64,000 nt of DNA from Deltaproteobacteria bacterium (GTDB lineage Bacteria > Myxococcota > Kuafuiibacteriia > Kuafuiibacteriales > Kuafuiibacteriaceae). The position numbers and the translations under genes were made by a program. The stretch covers positions 124,001 to 188,000 of the forward strand of contig JACKEN010000005.1 of NCBI GenBank assembly GCA_020632995.1, read 5' to 3'. This document shows, piece by piece, positions 42,562 through 51,426 of this stretch. Below the pieces are notes generated by a model that was not told the DNA's origin, did not search any database, and saw only the letters and a program-made list of their open reading frames with translations. Every line of letters begins with the position of its first letter. Within the stretch, counting starts at the first letter, position 1.

Positions 42562-43477
42562 GGAGCACCGCCGCGCTGCAGACCTTCTGGCAGCGGCCCT
42601 CCACGCAGCCTCCGGCGCACTCGCCCTGCCGCGTGCACGGCGCGCCCTCGGCGCGGGGTACCGCGCACGCCCCCGCCACGCACCTGAGGCCCTCCGCGCA
42701 GTCCGCGCCGGTGCAGGCCTCGCCCGCGAGGCCGGCCGCCCCCGCGACGCAAGTGCCCTTCGCGCAGCGCTGCTCGGGTCCGCACTGCACGCTCGCCCGG
42801 CACGCGCCGCCCGCGGGCACGTGGGCCACGCAGCGGTTCTTGTCGCAGAACCCGTCGGCGCAGGGCGGGCGCAGCTGGTCCACGTCGAGGCGCAGGTAGG
42901 TGGCGAGCGGATCCACCCCGGTGTTGCACAGCGCGCCCGCGCCGGGGGCGGGGCGGCAGCGCCCCGGGTCGGTGGGACCTCCGCCGACGCAGCGCAGGCC
43001 GCCTTGACACTCCAGGTTGGAGCGACAGACCGCGTCGGCGCCGCGCTGGCCCGCGAGCGCGCCCGCGCACGCGGCGGGGAGGGGCGGCAGCTGGGGGCCG
43101 ACCCAGCTGCACCCCTGGAGCTGCCGATCGAGCGCGGTGGTGCAGGTCCGCACCACGTCGAGGTCCAGGATCACCCCGCCCTGGGCGACGGCGCCCGCGA
43201 GGTTCCGCACGCACTCGTCGGTGGCCATGACCCCGGGGCGGCTCTCGCAGCAGGCCGCCTTGCGCTCGGCCGGGAGCTGGTGGAGCGCCGCGCACAGCGC
43301 GCCCACCGCGGGCGGCACCGCGGTGACCGTGCTCGGGTAGACCGGCGCGACCCCGCTCGCCTCCGCCGTCGGCGCGGCCTCGGGGGCCGCCGCGTCGGGG
43401 CGCGGGGCCTCGCTCTTCGGGCAGCCGGCGAGGGCCGCGATCAACATAGGTATGGGGAGCAGGCGGAGGAGGCGCAC
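42494..43477 (-). CDS. Cys-rich lipoprotein (Dickkopf-like Cys pattern)
   Basis: About 327 residues. Signal peptide with lipobox LAGC, a Pro/Ala-rich linker, then more than 25 Cys in spaced pairs (CRSNLECQGGLRC, CADGFCDKNRC, CRASVQCGPEQRCAKGTC, CTGADCAEGLRC, CTRQGECAGGC), as in disulfide-rich surface proteins of Myxococcota. Function unknown. Ends in a Pro/Ala-rich tail overlapping the convergent TPR gene. Confidence 0.72.
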   Translation of the reverse strand: MRLLRLLPIPMLIAALAGCPKSEAPRPDAAAPEAAPTAEASGVAPVYPSTVTAVPPAVGALCAALHQLPAERKAACCESRPGVMATDECVRNLAGAVAQGGVILDLDVVRTCTTALDRQLQGCSWVGPQLPPLPAACAGALAGQRGADAVCRSNLECQGGLRCVGGGPTDPGRCRPAPGAGALCNTGVDPLATYLRLDVDQLRPPCADGFCDKNRCVAHVPAGGACRASVQCGPEQRCAKGTCVAGAAGLAGEACTGADCAEGLRCVAGACAVPRAEGAPCTRQGECAGGCVEGRCQKVCSAAVLLRALPKAGPKPPPAPPAAPGRP

Positions 43478-43552
43478 GTGGGGGTTCTACGTGATGCACA
43501 GTGGATCGGGAAGCCTGTTGGCCAGACGCCCGCGGGTGGGCATGCTCCCCTC

Positions 43553-44023
43553 ATGCGGCTGCGGCTCGTGGTGGTGGGCAAGGACCGAGGCGAGCCCCTC
43601 CTCGAGGCCGCCGACGCCTACCTGGACCGCATGCGTCATCACCTCCCGGTGGAGCTGGTCGAGGTGAAGGAGGTCCCCCTCAAGAAGAACAGCTCGGTGG
43701 AGCAGGTGAAGGCCGAGGAGGCCCAGCGGCTCGAGAAGATCCTCGCCCCCGACGAGTACGTGGTGGTGCTGGACGAGCGGGGGCAGCTGTTGACCTCGCC
43801 CGAGGTGGCGGGCCGGCTCGACCGGTGGATGCAGGACGGCCTGCGGAGCGTGGCCCTGGTGATCGGCGGCCCGAGCGGGCTCGACCCCAGCTTCATGAAG
43901 CGGGCGCGGGAGCGCTGGGCCCTGTCGAAGATGACGCTCCCCCACCGGATGGCGCGGCTGGTGCTCTCGGAGCAGCTCTACCGGGGCCTCACGATCCTGC
44001 GCGGGGAGCCCTACCACAAATGA
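43553..44023 (+). CDS. rlmH: 23S rRNA (pseudouridine-1915-N3)-methyltransferase RlmH
   Basis: About 156 residues, the normal size. SPOUT methyltransferase with the family's AdoMet-binding knot: EYVVVLDERGQLLTS, LVIGGPSGLD and the C-terminal LSKMTLPHRMARLVLSEQLYRGLTILRGEPYHK-type ending. It methylates N3 of pseudouridine 1915 in helix 69 of 23S rRNA on assembled ribosomes. The stop overlaps the ATG of the comF-like gene (ATGA), so the pair is co-translated. Confidence 0.95.
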   Translation: MRLRLVVVGKDRGEPLLEAADAYLDRMRHHLPVELVEVKEVPLKKNSSVEQVKAEEAQRLEKILAPDEYVVVLDERGQLLTSPEVAGRLDRWMQDGLRSVALVIGGPSGLDPSFMKRARERWALSKMTLPHRMARLVLSEQLYRGLTILRGEPYHK

Positions 44024-44682
44024 TCCTGCGGACGCTGGGGGTGGGGCTGTTGGAGGCGGTGTTCCCGCCCGCGTGCGCGGCGTGCCCCGACGTCGGGCGC
44101 GAGCCCTTCTGCCGCATCTGCGCCGAGGCGCTGGTGCCGGCGGATCCCGTCGAGGTCGAGGGCGCGGAGGCCGCGGCGGCGATCTGGACGTATGGGGGCC
44201 CGGTGGCCGACGCGGTGCGGGCCCTCAAGTACGAGGGGCGCTGGGCCCTGGGTCGACCGCTCGGTGCGGCGATGGCCGAGGCGCTGGTGGCGCTCCCGCC
44301 GGTCGACGTCGCGGTGCCGGTGCCGCTGTCGCGCCCGCGCCTGGTGAGCCGCGGCTACAACCAGGCGCGCGAGCTCTGCCGCGGGCTGCCCCTGCCCGTG
44401 CGCGCTCGGGCCCTGGTGCGCCGGCCCGCGCACGAGCAGGTGGGGCTTGGCCGCACCGCGCGCCGCGCGAACCTGGCCCGCGCGATGGAGTCGGGGGCTC
44501 AGTCGGTGGCCGGGGCCCGGGTGCTCCTGGTGGACGACGTGATCACCACCGGCGCCACCGCGGAGGCGGCCACCGCCGCGCTCCTGGCCGCGGGCGCGAA
44601 GGCGGTGGTGGTGCTGGCCCTGGCCCGTACGCCGCTCCTTCAGGACGACGAGTCGGCTGCGGGCCTGGCGCGGCCTACGTAA
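44020..44682 (+). CDS. comF: ComF-family phosphoribosyltransferase
   Basis: About 220 residues. N-terminal zinc-finger-like Cys pairs (CAAC, then CRIC), YGGPVADAVRALKYEGRW, the ComF motif SRGYNQARELCRGL, and the PRPP-binding loop VLLVDDVITTGAT. ComF proteins help internalise single-stranded DNA during natural transformation in some bacteria; their role in Myxococcota is not established. The start codon overlaps the rlmH stop. No other competence gene is in the window. Confidence 0.88.
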   Translation: MILRTLGVGLLEAVFPPACAACPDVGREPFCRICAEALVPADPVEVEGAEAAAAIWTYGGPVADAVRALKYEGRWALGRPLGAAMAEALVALPPVDVAVPVPLSRPRLVSRGYNQARELCRGLPLPVRARALVRRPAHEQVGLGRTARRANLARAMESGAQSVAGARVLLVDDVITTGATAEAATAALLAAGAKAVVVLALARTPLLQDDESAAGLARPT

Positions 44683-44726
44683 CGGGTCCGATGCGCCCGG
44701 GGGCTCAAGCGGCGAAAGTCCCCGTG

Positions 44727-46016
44727 ATGTCGCGCAAGCTCAGCCTCGTGCTCGGCCCGCTCCTCCTGCTGTTGGCCCTGGCCTCGGGCTGCCGCAACGC
44801 AGGTGGCGGGACCAACAACCCCACCAACCGACCCGACGCGGGGGGGAGCACCACCCTGACCTGCACCCAGACCTCCGACTGCGGCGGCGCTGGGGTCTGC
44901 GTCGCCGGGCTCTGCCAGTCCGTGAAGTCCTGCCAGATGGACAGCGACTGCGCCTCCGATGGCAAGGTATGCCACGCGAGCCGCTTCTACTGCGTGGAGT
45001 GCGACGGCCGGCCCGGCCAGTGCGCGGCGGGGAGCACCTGTCAGAGCGACTTCACCTGTGCCGTCCTCACCGCGCCCGATGCTGGCGTGAGCCCGTGCTC
45101 CGGCACCTGTGCCGATCGCAGCGAGTGCGGTCAGGACGAGGTGTGCTCCGCCGACGGGGAGTGCTGCCCGCCTCCCAGCCGGTGCCGCTCGCCCAACGAC
45201 TGCCCCGCGAGCCAGCCCGAGTGCAACGGCGCCACCGGCCAGTGCTTCGGCGGCGCGGGCTGCTTCCAGGACGCGGACTGTGAGCAGGAGACCGCCTGCA
45301 CCGGCGGGCGCTGCTTCTGCGACATCCAGGGCGCGCCCCCCGGCACCTGCCGCCAGCGCCCCGACGAGTGCCAGACCGACGCGGACTGCTTCGACAACGG
45401 CACCTTCATCCAGAAGTTCTGCACCGTGGCCAACCCGCCGAAGCGGTGCGCCGACGCCCCCAGCTGCTCCACCGACAACGACTGCTCGAGCTACGGCCTG
45501 GTCTGCGACACCGCGGCCGGGAGCCCGAGCATGGGCTACTGCCAGAACGGCCTGCCGTGCACGGTGGGCGGCAACGAGTGCCCGGTGGGGCAGACCTGCG
45601 TGAACAACGTCTGCGTGGGTGAGAACTGCCTCAACAAGCCCTCGCTCTGCACCGCGAACGAGACCTGCGACCCGGTCACCGCGATGTGCGTCCCCAACAA
45701 CACCGGGACGTGCACCCAGGACACCGACTGCCAGGCCGGCTACTACTGCAACACCTCCAGCAGCACCTGCCAGGTGGGTTGCCGCGACAACACGGAGTGC
45801 CCAGGTGGCGTGTGCAACGCCGCCCACCAGTGCGAGTACCCGATGGGGCAGTTCTGCGGGCCGTGCACCACCGACGCGGACTGCCCTGGTGGCGCGCGCT
45901 GCGTGAACAACCCCTTCACCGGCAACACCTGCTACGAGCAGTGCTCCACCATCCTCATGCAGCCCTGCTCGGACCCGAACGCGAGCTGCATCTTCGGCAA
46001 CTGCAGCTGCCTCTAG
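44727..46016 (+). CDS. Cys-rich lipoprotein with repeated DxDC modules
   Basis: About 429 residues. Signal peptide with lipobox LASGC, a short Asn/Asp/Gly linker, then at least ten copies of a Cys module of the form C-x-x-DxDC...C...C (CQMDSDCASDGKVC, CSTDNDCSSYGLVC, CTQDTDCQAGYYC, CTTDADCPGGARC). Ends in NCSCL. Probably anchored and exposed on the outer membrane. Related in style to the genes at 8.2, 9.3 and 42.5 kb. Function unknown. Confidence 0.75.
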   Translation: MSRKLSLVLGPLLLLLALASGCRNAGGGTNNPTNRPDAGGSTTLTCTQTSDCGGAGVCVAGLCQSVKSCQMDSDCASDGKVCHASRFYCVECDGRPGQCAAGSTCQSDFTCAVLTAPDAGVSPCSGTCADRSECGQDEVCSADGECCPPPSRCRSPNDCPASQPECNGATGQCFGGAGCFQDADCEQETACTGGRCFCDIQGAPPGTCRQRPDECQTDADCFDNGTFIQKFCTVANPPKRCADAPSCSTDNDCSSYGLVCDTAAGSPSMGYCQNGLPCTVGGNECPVGQTCVNNVCVGENCLNKPSLCTANETCDPVTAMCVPNNTGTCTQDTDCQAGYYCNTSSSTCQVGCRDNTECPGGVCNAAHQCEYPMGQFCGPCTTDADCPGGARCVNNPFTGNTCYEQCSTILMQPCSDPNASCIFGNCSCL

Positions 46017-46141
46017 CCCTCCCGCACAGACCCCGGGGTAGCCCCTTTCTTCGGGCCAACCTCCCAGGATCCCTTCGGAAATTAGGCATATCCTACACGC
46101 AACCACCTGCGCCCCCGGCCGATAACCCATGCAGGCCGGCG

Positions 46142-46768
46142 ATGCACGTTCGACTCCTCACAGCGTTCGCGGAGAGCGACGGCGACACCGCGGTGGATCC
46201 ACGACCCACCGCCTCGCGTCGGCTCCGCCGCGTGTGGTCCGCGCCGCGCGCCGAGGACGATCAGCCCGAGCCGTTGCCGCCGGAGCCGTGCCTCGGCGTG
46301 CGTGGTGACCCGGGCGCGACGCTGGCGAAGAGCCGCCTCGCCCAGGTCCGGGTGCGCGAGGCCATCGTCCGCCGCAACCACCTGATCGATCGCGCCGAGC
46401 GCGCGCCGCGTCGTGCGTCTTCGGCGCCGAACATGACGCTGGTGCGAGTGGACTGGGTGCGCGCCGACGACGCCGGTCTGCGCGCGCAGCGCTCGGGCGC
46501 CGACGGCCTGCGCCTGTCTGGCTTCGTCGAGGGCGCGCCGGTCCGCGCCGGGCGCGCGCCCTCCGCGCCGCGCGCTGCCCGCCCCGCGTCGCTCGCGGTG
46601 GGCGTCGACGGCCTGATCTTCACCACCGCCCTCACCACCGGCGACGACGCCGCGGCCGCGGTGCGCGCCCTGGCCCAGCGCCTCGGCCACCACTTCGACG
46701 TGGCGGTGGAGCTCGAGGGTGAGGACGTGGTGCTCCGCCTGCTTCGCCCCCGGGCGCTCCGCGGTTAG
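46142..46768 (+). CDS. Hypothetical protein, Arg-rich
   Basis: About 208 residues with no recognised domain. The first ~130 residues are Arg/Ala/Pro-rich and low in complexity; the last ~60 (VGVDGLIFTTALTTGDDAAAAVRALAQRLGHHFDVAVELEG) look like a small alpha/beta fold. Third-position GC bias favours this frame. No clear ribosome-binding site. It may be shorter at the N-terminus than drawn. Confidence 0.5.
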   Translation: MHVRLLTAFAESDGDTAVDPRPTASRRLRRVWSAPRAEDDQPEPLPPEPCLGVRGDPGATLAKSRLAQVRVREAIVRRNHLIDRAERAPRRASSAPNMTLVRVDWVRADDAGLRAQRSGADGLRLSGFVEGAPVRAGRAPSAPRAARPASLAVGVDGLIFTTALTTGDDAAAAVRALAQRLGHHFDVAVELEGEDVVLRLLRPRALRG

Positions 46769-47521
46769 CGCTCGCGCTCCGAAGTCGGCTCCGGGTCCGC
46801 TCGCGCGCCCAGGTCATCGGTCCGAAGGCGCTTACGCGTTCTCGAGCGCGCGCGACCCGGCGCATCGGCGACCAGTCTCGCCGCACTTCGGCCGCGCCGA
46901 GCGCGGCACGACAGATCCCGCCGCGATCGACGCGTCAACCCGCCATGCGCGAACAGCCTTGAAACAGCCACTTCGACCCCGAATTCGCGCTTCTTCGCCG
47001 AGGTCACCTCATGCGTGCTCGGGCCCCATCGTCGACGGGATCGATCGATCCGCGCGCGAGGCGCGCCCGACCCGCGGCTGAGATCGAGCGGGGCACCGCG
47101 CCTCGGCCAGGGGGCGGGGCGGCATGTGGGAGCGCGCCTCGAGTGTCGCAATGCGATCTGCTGGCCGGGGGGATGTCATTTTTTTTTCGTCGGTCGCGCC
47201 GGCCCGTTCGCCCCCTGGTGTCGGTCCCTCGACGCGCCTGCGTACCGCATGGGACAGGGTGCAGGCTGACTGGCCGACGTTGAAATTTGACCTGCAAAGT
47301 GCACTTTCTCGATGCTTTACGAACAGCGAGGCGCGACGGGGGGATCGTGGAGGGGGTGCCGGGCGGGTTGCGATCCGGTCTCGGGAGCCGGTGCCGGCTA
47401 GCCTGCACCAGACACGTTTGATGCCAGATGGCAACGCTGCACTTGTTGACATCCTTCAAGGCCGTCTTTACATTTCAAGCGATTTTGGCCTCGAGCATGT
47501 TCGGGGCAAGAGAGGTTACGG
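46769..47521. other. 753-bp region without a convincing gene
   Basis: Open frames exist on both strands but none has a signal, a domain or consistent codon bias. GC falls toward the right end. Features seen: a run of nine T at about 47169, a perfect 12-bp palindrome AAAGTGCACTTT at 47296-47307, and the promoter at 47446-47474. Much of it may be the upstream control region of the Lys-rich gene or a remnant of a lost gene. Confidence 0.5.
47446..47474 (+). promoter_or_regulatory. Sigma-70-type promoter of the Lys/Ala-repeat gene
   Basis: TTGACA at 47446-47451 matches the -35 consensus exactly. After a 17-bp spacer, TACATT at 47469-47474 matches the -10 hexamer at four of six positions. Transcription would start near 47481, about 40 bp before the ATG at 47522, which follows a GAGAGG site. 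Confidence 0.7.
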
Positions 47522-47821
47522 ATGGCGACCAAGAAGACGACGAAGGCAACCAAGAAGAAGGCAACCAAGAAGAAGGCCACGAAGAAGAAGGCCACCAAGA
47601 AGAAGGTGACCAAGAAGAAGGCCACCAAGAAGAAGGCGACCAAGAAGAAGGCCACCAAGAAGAAGGCCACCAAGAAGAAGGTCGCGAAGAAGAAGGCCAC
47701 CAAGAAGAAGGCCACCAAGAAGAAGGCGACCAAGAAGAAGGCGACCAAGAAGAAGGCCGCCAAGAAGAAGGCCGCCAAGAAGGTGACCAAGGTCGCCGCC
47801 GAGGCGCCCGCGGCGAGCTGA
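47522..47821 (+). CDS. Histone H1-like Lys/Ala/Thr-repeat nucleoid protein
   Basis: About 99 residues, nearly all in a KKATK/KKVTK pentapeptide repeat, ending in VAAEAPAAS. Such proteins bind DNA non-specifically like the eukaryotic H1 tail and are known as nucleoid-associated proteins in several bacteria. A consensus-like promoter and a strong terminator frame it as a single, probably highly expressed gene. The DNA repeats every 15 bp with AAG codons throughout, so length may vary by slippage. Other frames through the repeat are Glu-rich or Ser/Trp-rich shadows. Confidence 0.85.
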   Translation: MATKKTTKATKKKATKKKATKKKATKKKVTKKKATKKKATKKKATKKKATKKKVAKKKATKKKATKKKATKKKATKKKAAKKKAAKKVTKVAAEAPAAS

Positions 47822-47843
47822 AGCTCGCTGAGACTCGATCGCG

Positions 47844-47885
47844 AAGGCCCGCCCCTCCACTCTGGAGGGGCGGGCCTTTTCTTTT
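47844..47885 (+). terminator. Strong intrinsic terminator
   Basis: A 16-bp perfect stem (47844-47859 with 47863-47878, arms beginning AAGGCCCGCCCC) closes a CTC loop and is followed by TTTTCTTTT. It ends the Lys/Ala-repeat gene 23 bp after its stop. It is the clearest terminator in the window. Confidence 0.95.
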
Positions 47886-47911
47886 GTGATTCCGGCTAGT
47901 TGGGAAGAGCC

Positions 47912-49270
47912 ATGCACGGCACGGAGGCAGACCTCGAGGCGCTCGTCTCGGAGCTCTCGGGGCTCGAGGGTGCGCGCATCCAGCGGGTGGATGTCGTGGC
48001 CGATCGCGTGGTCGTGCTGGAGGTCCGTGCACCTGGTCGGACCCTCCGACTGTTGGTGAGCGCGCGCCCCGAAGACGGCGCGCTCGGCCTCGTCGAAGCG
48101 CGACCTCCGCGCGAGGTGCCGGGGGGGCAACTGCAAGCTATCTTGCGAGCGAGGTTGATGGGTCAACCGCTGCTCCGGTTGCGACGTCGCGACCGGGTCG
48201 TGGTGCTCGACACGCGGCGCGCGCGAGTCGAGGTGCGGCTCGGTCCCGGTCGACCCGGCTTCGCGATCCTCCCTCCCGCGACCGACCTCCCCCCGCCGCC
48301 GCCCCCCGGCGCCTCGGAGTCGTCGCCGTCGCTCGGTCCGTTCCCGCTCGCCGATGCGGTGGGGGCGCGGTACGCGACACGCGCACCTCTGCTGACCCGC
48401 GCGCGGCGCGTGCGTGCCCTCACCCAGGCGTGGAGCGCCCAGCGCAGGAAGCTCGCGCGGTTGGTGTCGAAGGTGGAGGCCGATCGCGCGCGGCTAGCGT
48501 CCTTCGAGGACGCGGAGCACGAGGGCGAGCTCTTGAAGAGCGTGATGGGCACGCTGCGACGAGGGCAGGCCTCGGTCTCGGTGATGGACTGGCAGAGCGG
48601 CGCGCCCCGCACGCTGACGCTGGATCCCGCGCTGGGGCCGAAGGAGAACCTCGAGCGCTGCTTCGCGCGGGCGAAGAAGGCGAAGCGCGGCGCGCCGAAG
48701 GTCGAGGCGCGCCTGGCTCGGGCGCGCGCGCAGCTGGCCGAGGTCGAGGCGCGCCTCGCCGCGCTGGCGGAGGCGGACGACGACGCGCTCCTCGCTTGGC
48801 TCGAGGACGGCACCCGCGACGCCGCGCAGCCCGCGCGCGCCGAGGCGGCGGGGCCGGCGCCCAAGGCGCACCCGCTGGATCGCTGGTCGCGGCGCTTCGT
48901 GGCGGCGGACGGGGCGGAGATCAGGGTCGGCAAGGGCGCCGCGGCCAACGATCGCCTGACCTTCAGCGGGGCCAAGGGGCACGACGTGTGGCTCCACGCC
49001 CGCGGCACCGCGGGGGCGCATGTGATCCTGCGCTGCGAGAAGGGGCGCGCGCCCAGCCCCGAGGCGCTCCTCGACGCCGCGCACCTCGCCGCGCACTACT
49101 CCAGCGCGCGGCAGGACGCCAAGGTCGAGGTCATCTACGCCGAGGCGCGCCACGTGAAGAAGACCAAGGGCGCGCCCGCCGGTCAGGTCGGGGTCTCGAA
49201 GTCGAAGACCCTGCTCGTGCGCATGGACCCGGCACGCCTCGCTCGGCTAATGGGTCATGAAGAGCCCTGA
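47912..49270 (+). CDS. rqcH: RqcH/NFACT-family ribosome quality-control protein
   Basis: About 452 residues. The C-terminal NFACT-R domain is clear: RRFVAADGAEIRVGKGAAANDRLTF, HDVWLHARGTAGAHVIL, SPEALLDAAHLAAHYSSAR, and HVKKTKGAPAGQVGVSKSKTLLV. The middle has the coiled-coil arm (residues ~165-310). The N-terminal NFACT-N domain is present but shorter and less conserved than in Bacillus RqcH. In Bacillus, RqcH binds stalled 50S subunits and adds Ala tails. Whether this divergent form still tails is unknown. Exact GCAAG-N4-CTTGC at 48133-48146. Confidence 0.82.
   Translation: MHGTEADLEALVSELSGLEGARIQRVDVVADRVVVLEVRAPGRTLRLLVSARPEDGALGLVEARPPREVPGGQLQAILRARLMGQPLLRLRRRDRVVVLDTRRARVEVRLGPGRPGFAILPPATDLPPPPPPGASESSPSLGPFPLADAVGARYATRAPLLTRARRVRALTQAWSAQRRKLARLVSKVEADRARLASFEDAEHEGELLKSVMGTLRRGQASVSVMDWQSGAPRTLTLDPALGPKENLERCFARAKKAKRGAPKVEARLARARAQLAEVEARLAALAEADDDALLAWLEDGTRDAAQPARAEAAGPAPKAHPLDRWSRRFVAADGAEIRVGKGAAANDRLTFSGAKGHDVWLHARGTAGAHVILRCEKGRAPSPEALLDAAHLAAHYSSARQDAKVEVIYAEARHVKKTKGAPAGQVGVSKSKTLLVRMDPARLARLMGHEEP
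48133..48146. repeat. GCAAG-N4-CTTGC palindrome, copy in rqcH-like gene
   Basis: GCAAGCTATCTTGC; gene frame CAA-GCT-ATC-TTG. Confidence 0.8.
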
Positions 49271-49273
49271 GCC

Positions 49274-49918
49274 ATGGAGCAACTCCTCGACCTGGTCCGC
49301 AACTACGCGGGGCCCTGGGCCCTGGTGGCCATCTTCGTCGGCGCCGCGCTGGAGTACATGCTCCCGCCCCTCCCCGCGGACTCCGTGGTGCTCGCCGGCT
49401 CGCTGCTGGTGGTGTCGGGGCAGCAGTCGTTCCTGACCGTGCTCGCGGTCGCGGTGGCGGGCGGGATGACCGGCGCCGCGAGCCACTACCTGTTGGGGCG
49501 CGCGCTCCTGCACCCGGACGGCCACATGCGCGGCACCGCGTGGGTGGAGCGTGTGGCGGGGAAGGGGAGCATGGAGCGCTTCTTCGAGGCGTTCCGGAAG
49601 TACGGGATGTGGGTCGTGGTGCTCAACCGCGCCTTCCCCGGCGTGCGCGCGGTGACCTTCCTCGCCGCGGGCGCGGCGCGCCTGCCGCTTTGGAGCACCA
49701 TGGTGGCCGGCTTCGTGTCCCATCTCGCGTGGATCTCCGCCATCCTCTGGCTCGGGGTCAGCATCGGTGGGAGCTGGGAGAAGATCGAGGCCGCCTTCCA
49801 CGTCTACGAGAAGGGGGTCTACACGGTTGCCGTGGTGGGCCTCGTCGCCTATGTCGGGTACCGCCTGAGTCGTCGACGACGGCGCGAGGAACCAGAGCCC
49901 CCCGAGTCCGAGCCATGA
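49274..49918 (+). CDS. DedA-family membrane protein
   Basis: About 214 residues. DedA/SNARE-associated fold: EYMLPPLPADSVVLAGSLLV with the acidic residue and Pro-Pro-x-Pro-x-Asp loop, the FRKYGMWVVVLNRAFPGVRAVTFLAAG motif containing the conserved Arg, and four or more membrane segments. DedA proteins take part in lipid (undecaprenyl phosphate or phosphatidylethanolamine) flipping and membrane homeostasis. The tail is Arg/Glu/Pro-rich. The stop overlaps the ATG of the following lipoprotein gene. Confidence 0.87.
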   Translation: MEQLLDLVRNYAGPWALVAIFVGAALEYMLPPLPADSVVLAGSLLVVSGQQSFLTVLAVAVAGGMTGAASHYLLGRALLHPDGHMRGTAWVERVAGKGSMERFFEAFRKYGMWVVVLNRAFPGVRAVTFLAAGAARLPLWSTMVAGFVSHLAWISAILWLGVSIGGSWEKIEAAFHVYEKGVYTVAVVGLVAYVGYRLSRRRRREEPEPPESEP

Positions 49919-51423
49919 AGCACGTCATCACCTACGCCGCCGCCCTCCTCCTCACCGCCTGCGCGAGCGGAGCCGCCCAGGCAGGGCCCAAGCCCGCCGC
50001 GGGCCCCACCGCGGGCAAGCCGGTGCTCGATCAGGAGGAGGCGTGGTTCGAGTTCGCCTTCCTCGGGCGCAAGGTGGGCTACATGCTGGCCCGGGACGAG
50101 CTGACCCAGATCAACGGGCAGGCGGCCATCCACGCCCACCGCTGGTCGGTGGTCACGGTGCGCCGGGAGCGCGAGACGGTGCGCATGGAGTTCGCCACCG
50201 ACGCCTACTTCACCCCGGACGGGACCCCGATGCGCTTCACCCAGAGCCGCAAGGAGGGCGCGGAGGCCCGGAACCTCGAGGGCTACCGCGACGGCGACGT
50301 GATGGTGATCCGCCAGGACGTGGGCGGGAACGTGGAGACCACCCGGATCCCGCTCGAGGGCGTGAAGCTGGCCTCGAGCCTCGACGTGCTCGTGACCCAG
50401 CACCTCGAGGTGGGCTGGAAGGCGAGCGGCAAGGCCCTCGACGAGGCGGAGGGCTCGGTGCAGGAGTACGCGATGGAGGTGGTGAAGAAGACCGAGCGCG
50501 AGGGCAAGCCGGTCTTCGAGGTGCGCCAGGTCCTCGGCCCGCTGACCACCACCCTCTGGGTGTCTCCGGATGGGAAGGTGCAGGCGTCGCAGACCGACCC
50601 CATCAAGGCGACCCTCGCGCGCACCACCCGCGACAAGGCGGTGGCGATGCCCGACGGCACGGTCGACATCTTCAGCTCCGGCATGTTCGCGGTGCCCGAG
50701 CTGCCCCCCGGCCAGGAGCTCGAGCAGCTCACGGTGCGCCTCAGCGGGCGCTCCGGTGCGCGCCCACCCTTCATCACCGGCCTCGGCCAGAAGGCGAAGG
50801 ACGAGAAGAAGGGCTCGGTGGTCCTCGTCCTCACCGCCCTGGATCCGCCGGCCAAGCGGGTTGCCCGGGCCAGCGCGGGCAAGAAGATGAAGGCCTTCTT
50901 GCAGCCCACCCCCTACGAGCCCCTGAGCGACGAGCGCCTGAAGGCGGTGGTGGCCCGGGTGGTCGGTGACGAGCCCGACGCGTGGGCGGCGGCGCGGGCG
51001 ATCAACGCCTTCGTGCACGGGCACATCCAGAACAAGTCGCTCGCCAAGGCCTTCGCCACCGCGGTGGAGGCGCTCGAGAGCAAGGAGGGCGACTGCACCG
51101 AGCACGCGGTCCTGTTCTCGGCCCTCGCGAAGATCGCGGGCATCCCCACCCGGCTGGTCACCGGCCTGGTGTACGTGGGCCCGGGGCGCAAGATGTTCGG
51201 CTACCACGAGTGGGTCGAGGTCTACCTGGCGGGGCGGTGGATCCCGATGGACCCCACCTTCGGTCAGGACGTGGCCGACCCCACCCATATCAAGTTCACC
51301 GAGGGGCAGTCGGATCACGACGGCCTGCGCGAGGCGGGCCTGGTGGCGGCGCAGATCATCGGCGACCTCAAGCTGGACGTGCTCGAGTACGTCACCCTCA
51401 CCAAGGAGCGAAGGAAGCTCTAG
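49915..51423 (+). CDS. Transglutaminase-like lipoprotein
   Basis: About 502 residues. Signal peptide with lipobox LLTAC. Residues ~40-330 form a beta-rich region (FEFAFLGRKVGYMLARDEL). The C-terminal transglutaminase-like domain has a complete Cys-His-Asp triad: Cys ~394 in GDCTEHAVLFSALAKIAGIP, His ~431 in GYHEWVEVYL, and Asp ~446 in PMDPTFGQ. It could crosslink or cleave amide bonds at the envelope; the substrate is unknown. Co-translated with dedA (4-bp overlap) and followed by a hypothetical gene three bases later. Confidence 0.82.
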   Translation: MKHVITYAAALLLTACASGAAQAGPKPAAGPTAGKPVLDQEEAWFEFAFLGRKVGYMLARDELTQINGQAAIHAHRWSVVTVRRERETVRMEFATDAYFTPDGTPMRFTQSRKEGAEARNLEGYRDGDVMVIRQDVGGNVETTRIPLEGVKLASSLDVLVTQHLEVGWKASGKALDEAEGSVQEYAMEVVKKTEREGKPVFEVRQVLGPLTTTLWVSPDGKVQASQTDPIKATLARTTRDKAVAMPDGTVDIFSSGMFAVPELPPGQELEQLTVRLSGRSGARPPFITGLGQKAKDEKKGSVVLVLTALDPPAKRVARASAGKKMKAFLQPTPYEPLSDERLKAVVARVVGDEPDAWAAARAINAFVHGHIQNKSLAKAFATAVEALESKEGDCTEHAVLFSALAKIAGIPTRLVTGLVYVGPGRKMFGYHEWVEVYLAGRWIPMDPTFGQDVADPTHIKFTEGQSDHDGLREAGLVAAQIIGDLKLDVLEYVTLTKERRKL

Positions 51424-51426
51424 CGG

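Noticed and set aside
47287..47316. Second promoter candidate TTGACC with a weak -10 upstream of the Lys-repeat gene
   Set aside because: The -10 matches only three of six positions; the promoter at 47446 is much better.
47428..47889. Glu-rich and Ser/Trp-rich open frames across the Lys-repeat gene
   Set aside because: Out-of-frame readings of the 15-bp repeat; only the Lys frame has promoter, ribosome-binding site and terminator in register.
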